From the NCBI GenBank assembly GCA_030248135.1, contig JASANC010003703.1:62001-126000 (forward strand): DNA of 64,000 nucleotides, written 5' to 3'. Shown piece after piece: positions 61,833 through 64,000 of this stretch; within the stretch, counting starts at the first letter, position 1; every line of letters starts with the position of its first letter. This stretch comes from Theristus sp. LFF4_11. Lineage: Eukaryota; Nematoda; Chromadorea; Monhysterida; Xyalidae. The notes beneath the pieces were generated by a model, which worked only from the letters and a program-made list of their open reading frames with translations, was not told the DNA's origin and did no database searches. Made by a program: the position numbers and the translations under genes.

Positions 61833-62741
61833 TTTTTTCTCAGAAAATTTGTTTTTATCCGTTGTTTTCGCCAATTATTTTTTTGATTTCAGCTTGGTCC
61901 AAAGTTTTCCAACTGCTTTTTCATATGAAACCAAACGAAGTTTTACTTTTTAGCTTGTTTTACTTGAACTTGTTTTACTTTTATTTTAGCCGTTCATTCA
62001 CTGATTGATATCAATAACAATAGCGAGATGGAAAACCACACGACACGATAACTCCAACCATCGGTGAAAACAGTTTCACATTTAAAACACAGGCGCTATT
62101 TTGTGTCAACATTTGGAGAAATATTGTTTGGCTTTCTGTTTGCTGAAGATAATGCAACGCAAATATACGTGTATGTGGTATGCACCGTTAGTGAAAATGA
62201 TTAAACACGTTTTACATTTTTCAAAATATTCAACAGTTTTTTGCAATTTTTTCTCCCGAAAAAAACAACAACACAAACTTGACCAAAAAACATTTCGATT
62301 ATTGTTCGACAATCAAACGAAACTTGTTTTCCAACATTAAACTAACTTTTTTCGTCTGGCTGGCCAGATATCGGAATCATATAAATCAGTGCACAAACAA
62401 GCGCACACAGGTCGCTGCACTTTTGATAGAAAAAACGCTCAAATGCAAATTTCGAACGATACAAGTACGGAAAAAATTACGAACCAAAGAAAACGTTTGA
62501 TTTGAAGACGACATTCTATAACCAGCATCAAACTTGAATGAACTTTTATATAACTTTTGAAAACAAACTGCCCGGAAATCCAACAGTAGCACCAGTAAAA
62601 TGAAAAAATATTAGGAATGAATGAACACTCAACCAATCATGGTTGCTGAAAACTAGTAACCATGAAGCCCGAATATCAAAAATCCACCAAATGCGGAATA
62701 CGTAACCAATGTTTCCTCAATTCACGGCATGTTGCATTTCA
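61833..62741. other. spacer / possible 5' flank
   Basis: AT-rich. No recognisable gene or RNA. Would hold the promoter of the sulfurase-like exon if that is a real gene start. Confidence 0.4.
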
Positions 62742-63667
62742 GAATTATCTAAAAATGCGGGAGACGCATATAAAAGGAGGAATATGGCTTTGTGTAAGCA
62801 GTGACAGACTTGGCTCGACAACACTTTTCAAGTCTCTGATGTGGTACACACGGATACAAGTACATAATAGCTATATTTTTGCGCCGCGTTTGTTTTACTG
62901 AAAAGCGTAAAAACTTTAATTTTTTTAAATTGTCCTCTTCAGTTTAGTCTAAAATCACACCATGTACGAAATTCTGTAAATTCTGTGCAAAAACAGAAAA
63001 ATCAGAGATTGCAAAACATTGCTGCATGTAGCTTTATCGTTGTTACTAACGTACGCACCGCTGTGTACACACCAGAACCAGTGACAGAATGGTGTTGTCT
63101 GCCGTTGATTTTCACCCTTTTTACCAAACTCTTGTGGCAGGATAAACCGTCTGTCCCGTGAGTAATTGCCTTTGCCACAGATGGAAACCTTGCGTTCCGA
63201 TATACCTCTGCGATACACTTTGTCCTGGGCAAAGCAGTGTCAGCGATCCAAAGTCTGATCTGATGTTTTGCCCAGACCATAAGATCTGTCTGTGGTAAAA
63301 CACCTTCGGTAGTTCTGCCTGGTGTCCGTCGCACTGACGAGCCAGGGGACACCGCGGTATGCGTCTACCTGGCGAAACCGCAAACAGCGAAAATTATGTA
63401 TTGATCGTTATTTTAGTGTTTTTAGTGGTCGCTAAATGCCCGAAACACCGCAAATGTGAAAGTTTCATTTGTCTACAAAGAAAGTACGAGGGTTGCCATG
63501 TGCAACCGAATTTAATGAATAGACGGCGCAAAAATATGGCTCTTATGTACTTGTATCCGTGTGTACCACATCAGAGACTTGAAAAGTGTTGTCGAGCCAA
63601 GTCTGTCACTGCTTACACAAAGCCATATTCCTCTTTTTATATGCGTCTCCCGCATTTTTAGATAATA
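62742..63667. mobile_element. inverted-repeat element, about 0.9 kb
   Basis: The arms at 62742-62887 and about 63522-63667 are inverted copies at over 90% identity. Both hold GGAGACGCATATAAA and CAAGTCTCTGATGTGGTACA in opposite orientations. The 635-base core has open frames on the minus strand (63002-63352 and others) without recognisable domains; their His/Arg/Cys-rich composition is not diagnostic. It is probably a non-autonomous transposon, but target duplications are not obvious. Confidence 0.75.
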
Positions 63668-63755
63668 TTCTGACTTTTACATGAGCCGCGAAGGTCGGAC
63701 CAAATTCACAATTCGTTGGTCACACATTCTTCTAAACCCCGGACAACTCAGGTTT

Positions 63756-64000
63756 TTCATTTTTCGTTTTTGGGCCACGGCCGATTCGCCCGAAATCGTC
63801 ACGGTTCAGTACCTAGAATTGCTCACATAAAAAAACTGACCCAAAAGCCGTGATCGGCGCAATGAATTACCCTGGACAACACAATTTTCTTGTTTTTCAT
63901 TTCTGGACCGATTTCGCCAATTTCCACGGCCGATTCACCCGAAATCGTCACGATTCGGTATCTAGAATTGCTCACATAAAAAACTAATCCAAAATCCGTG
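63756..64000 (+). repeat. edge of a tandem repeat, unit about 140-150 bp
   Basis: Two partial copies (63756-63853 and 63893-64000) share CGGCCGATTC(G/A)CCCGAAATCG, TAGAATTGCTCACATAAAAAA and the closing CC(A/T)AAA(A)GCCGTG-like end. The array continues off the right edge. Confidence 0.85.

Overview
Eukaryotic (animal) DNA, most likely from a nematode. Coding exons are short, GC-rich and split by GT-AG introns. The synaptotagmin reads like nematode SNT-1, and the UGT and polo-kinase families also fit. The species cannot be fixed from the sequence. About a third of the window is repeats or transposon-derived DNA. Exon models below were built by hand from splice signals and reading-frame phase.

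Left part (1-4.9 kb): a 12-bp minisatellite array (1-679), a 2-kb fold-back transposon with TA target sites (969-2923), a 50-residue predicted secreted peptide on the minus strand (3329-3481), and a nested hairpin repeat (4594-4778).

Gene block 1: a complete ten-exon synaptotagmin-1 gene on the minus strand (4892-8864, 423 aa), then 4 kb of gene-poor DNA rich in CA/TG repeats, then a complete eight-exon UDP-glucuronosyltransferase on the plus strand (13029-16423, 564 aa). A possible lone 5' exon lies at 20453-20617. A 2.6-kb nearly spacer-free palindrome, flanked by TTAA, occupies 21184-23767.

Gene block 2: a very large polo-like kinase gene on the plus strand (24155-41264). Sixteen exons stay in frame to give 1305 aa: an Asn-rich N-terminus, a kinase domain, about 650 residues of Gln/Pro/Ser-rich linker, then two polo boxes with the phosphopeptide-binding residues kept. 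Its first intron is 7.9 kb. A two-exon bHLH transcription factor (TAL/SCL-like) follows on the minus strand (44390-45633).

Right part (46.7-64 kb): a TA-flanked fold-back MITE, two copies of a composite repeat with long G/C homopolymers, and a nearly full-length non-LTR retrotransposon on the minus strand. In that element ORF1 and ORF2 share one frame and are separated by a single TAG. Two satellite arrays follow (units of about 370 and 287 bp), then a 5' exon of a molybdenum-cofactor-sulfurase-like gene, another inverted-repeat element and the edge of a third tandem array. The single-copy genes here do not form an operon. The most unusual signals are the retrotransposon's one-stop ORF1/ORF2 layout, the large palindrome and the expanded polo kinase.
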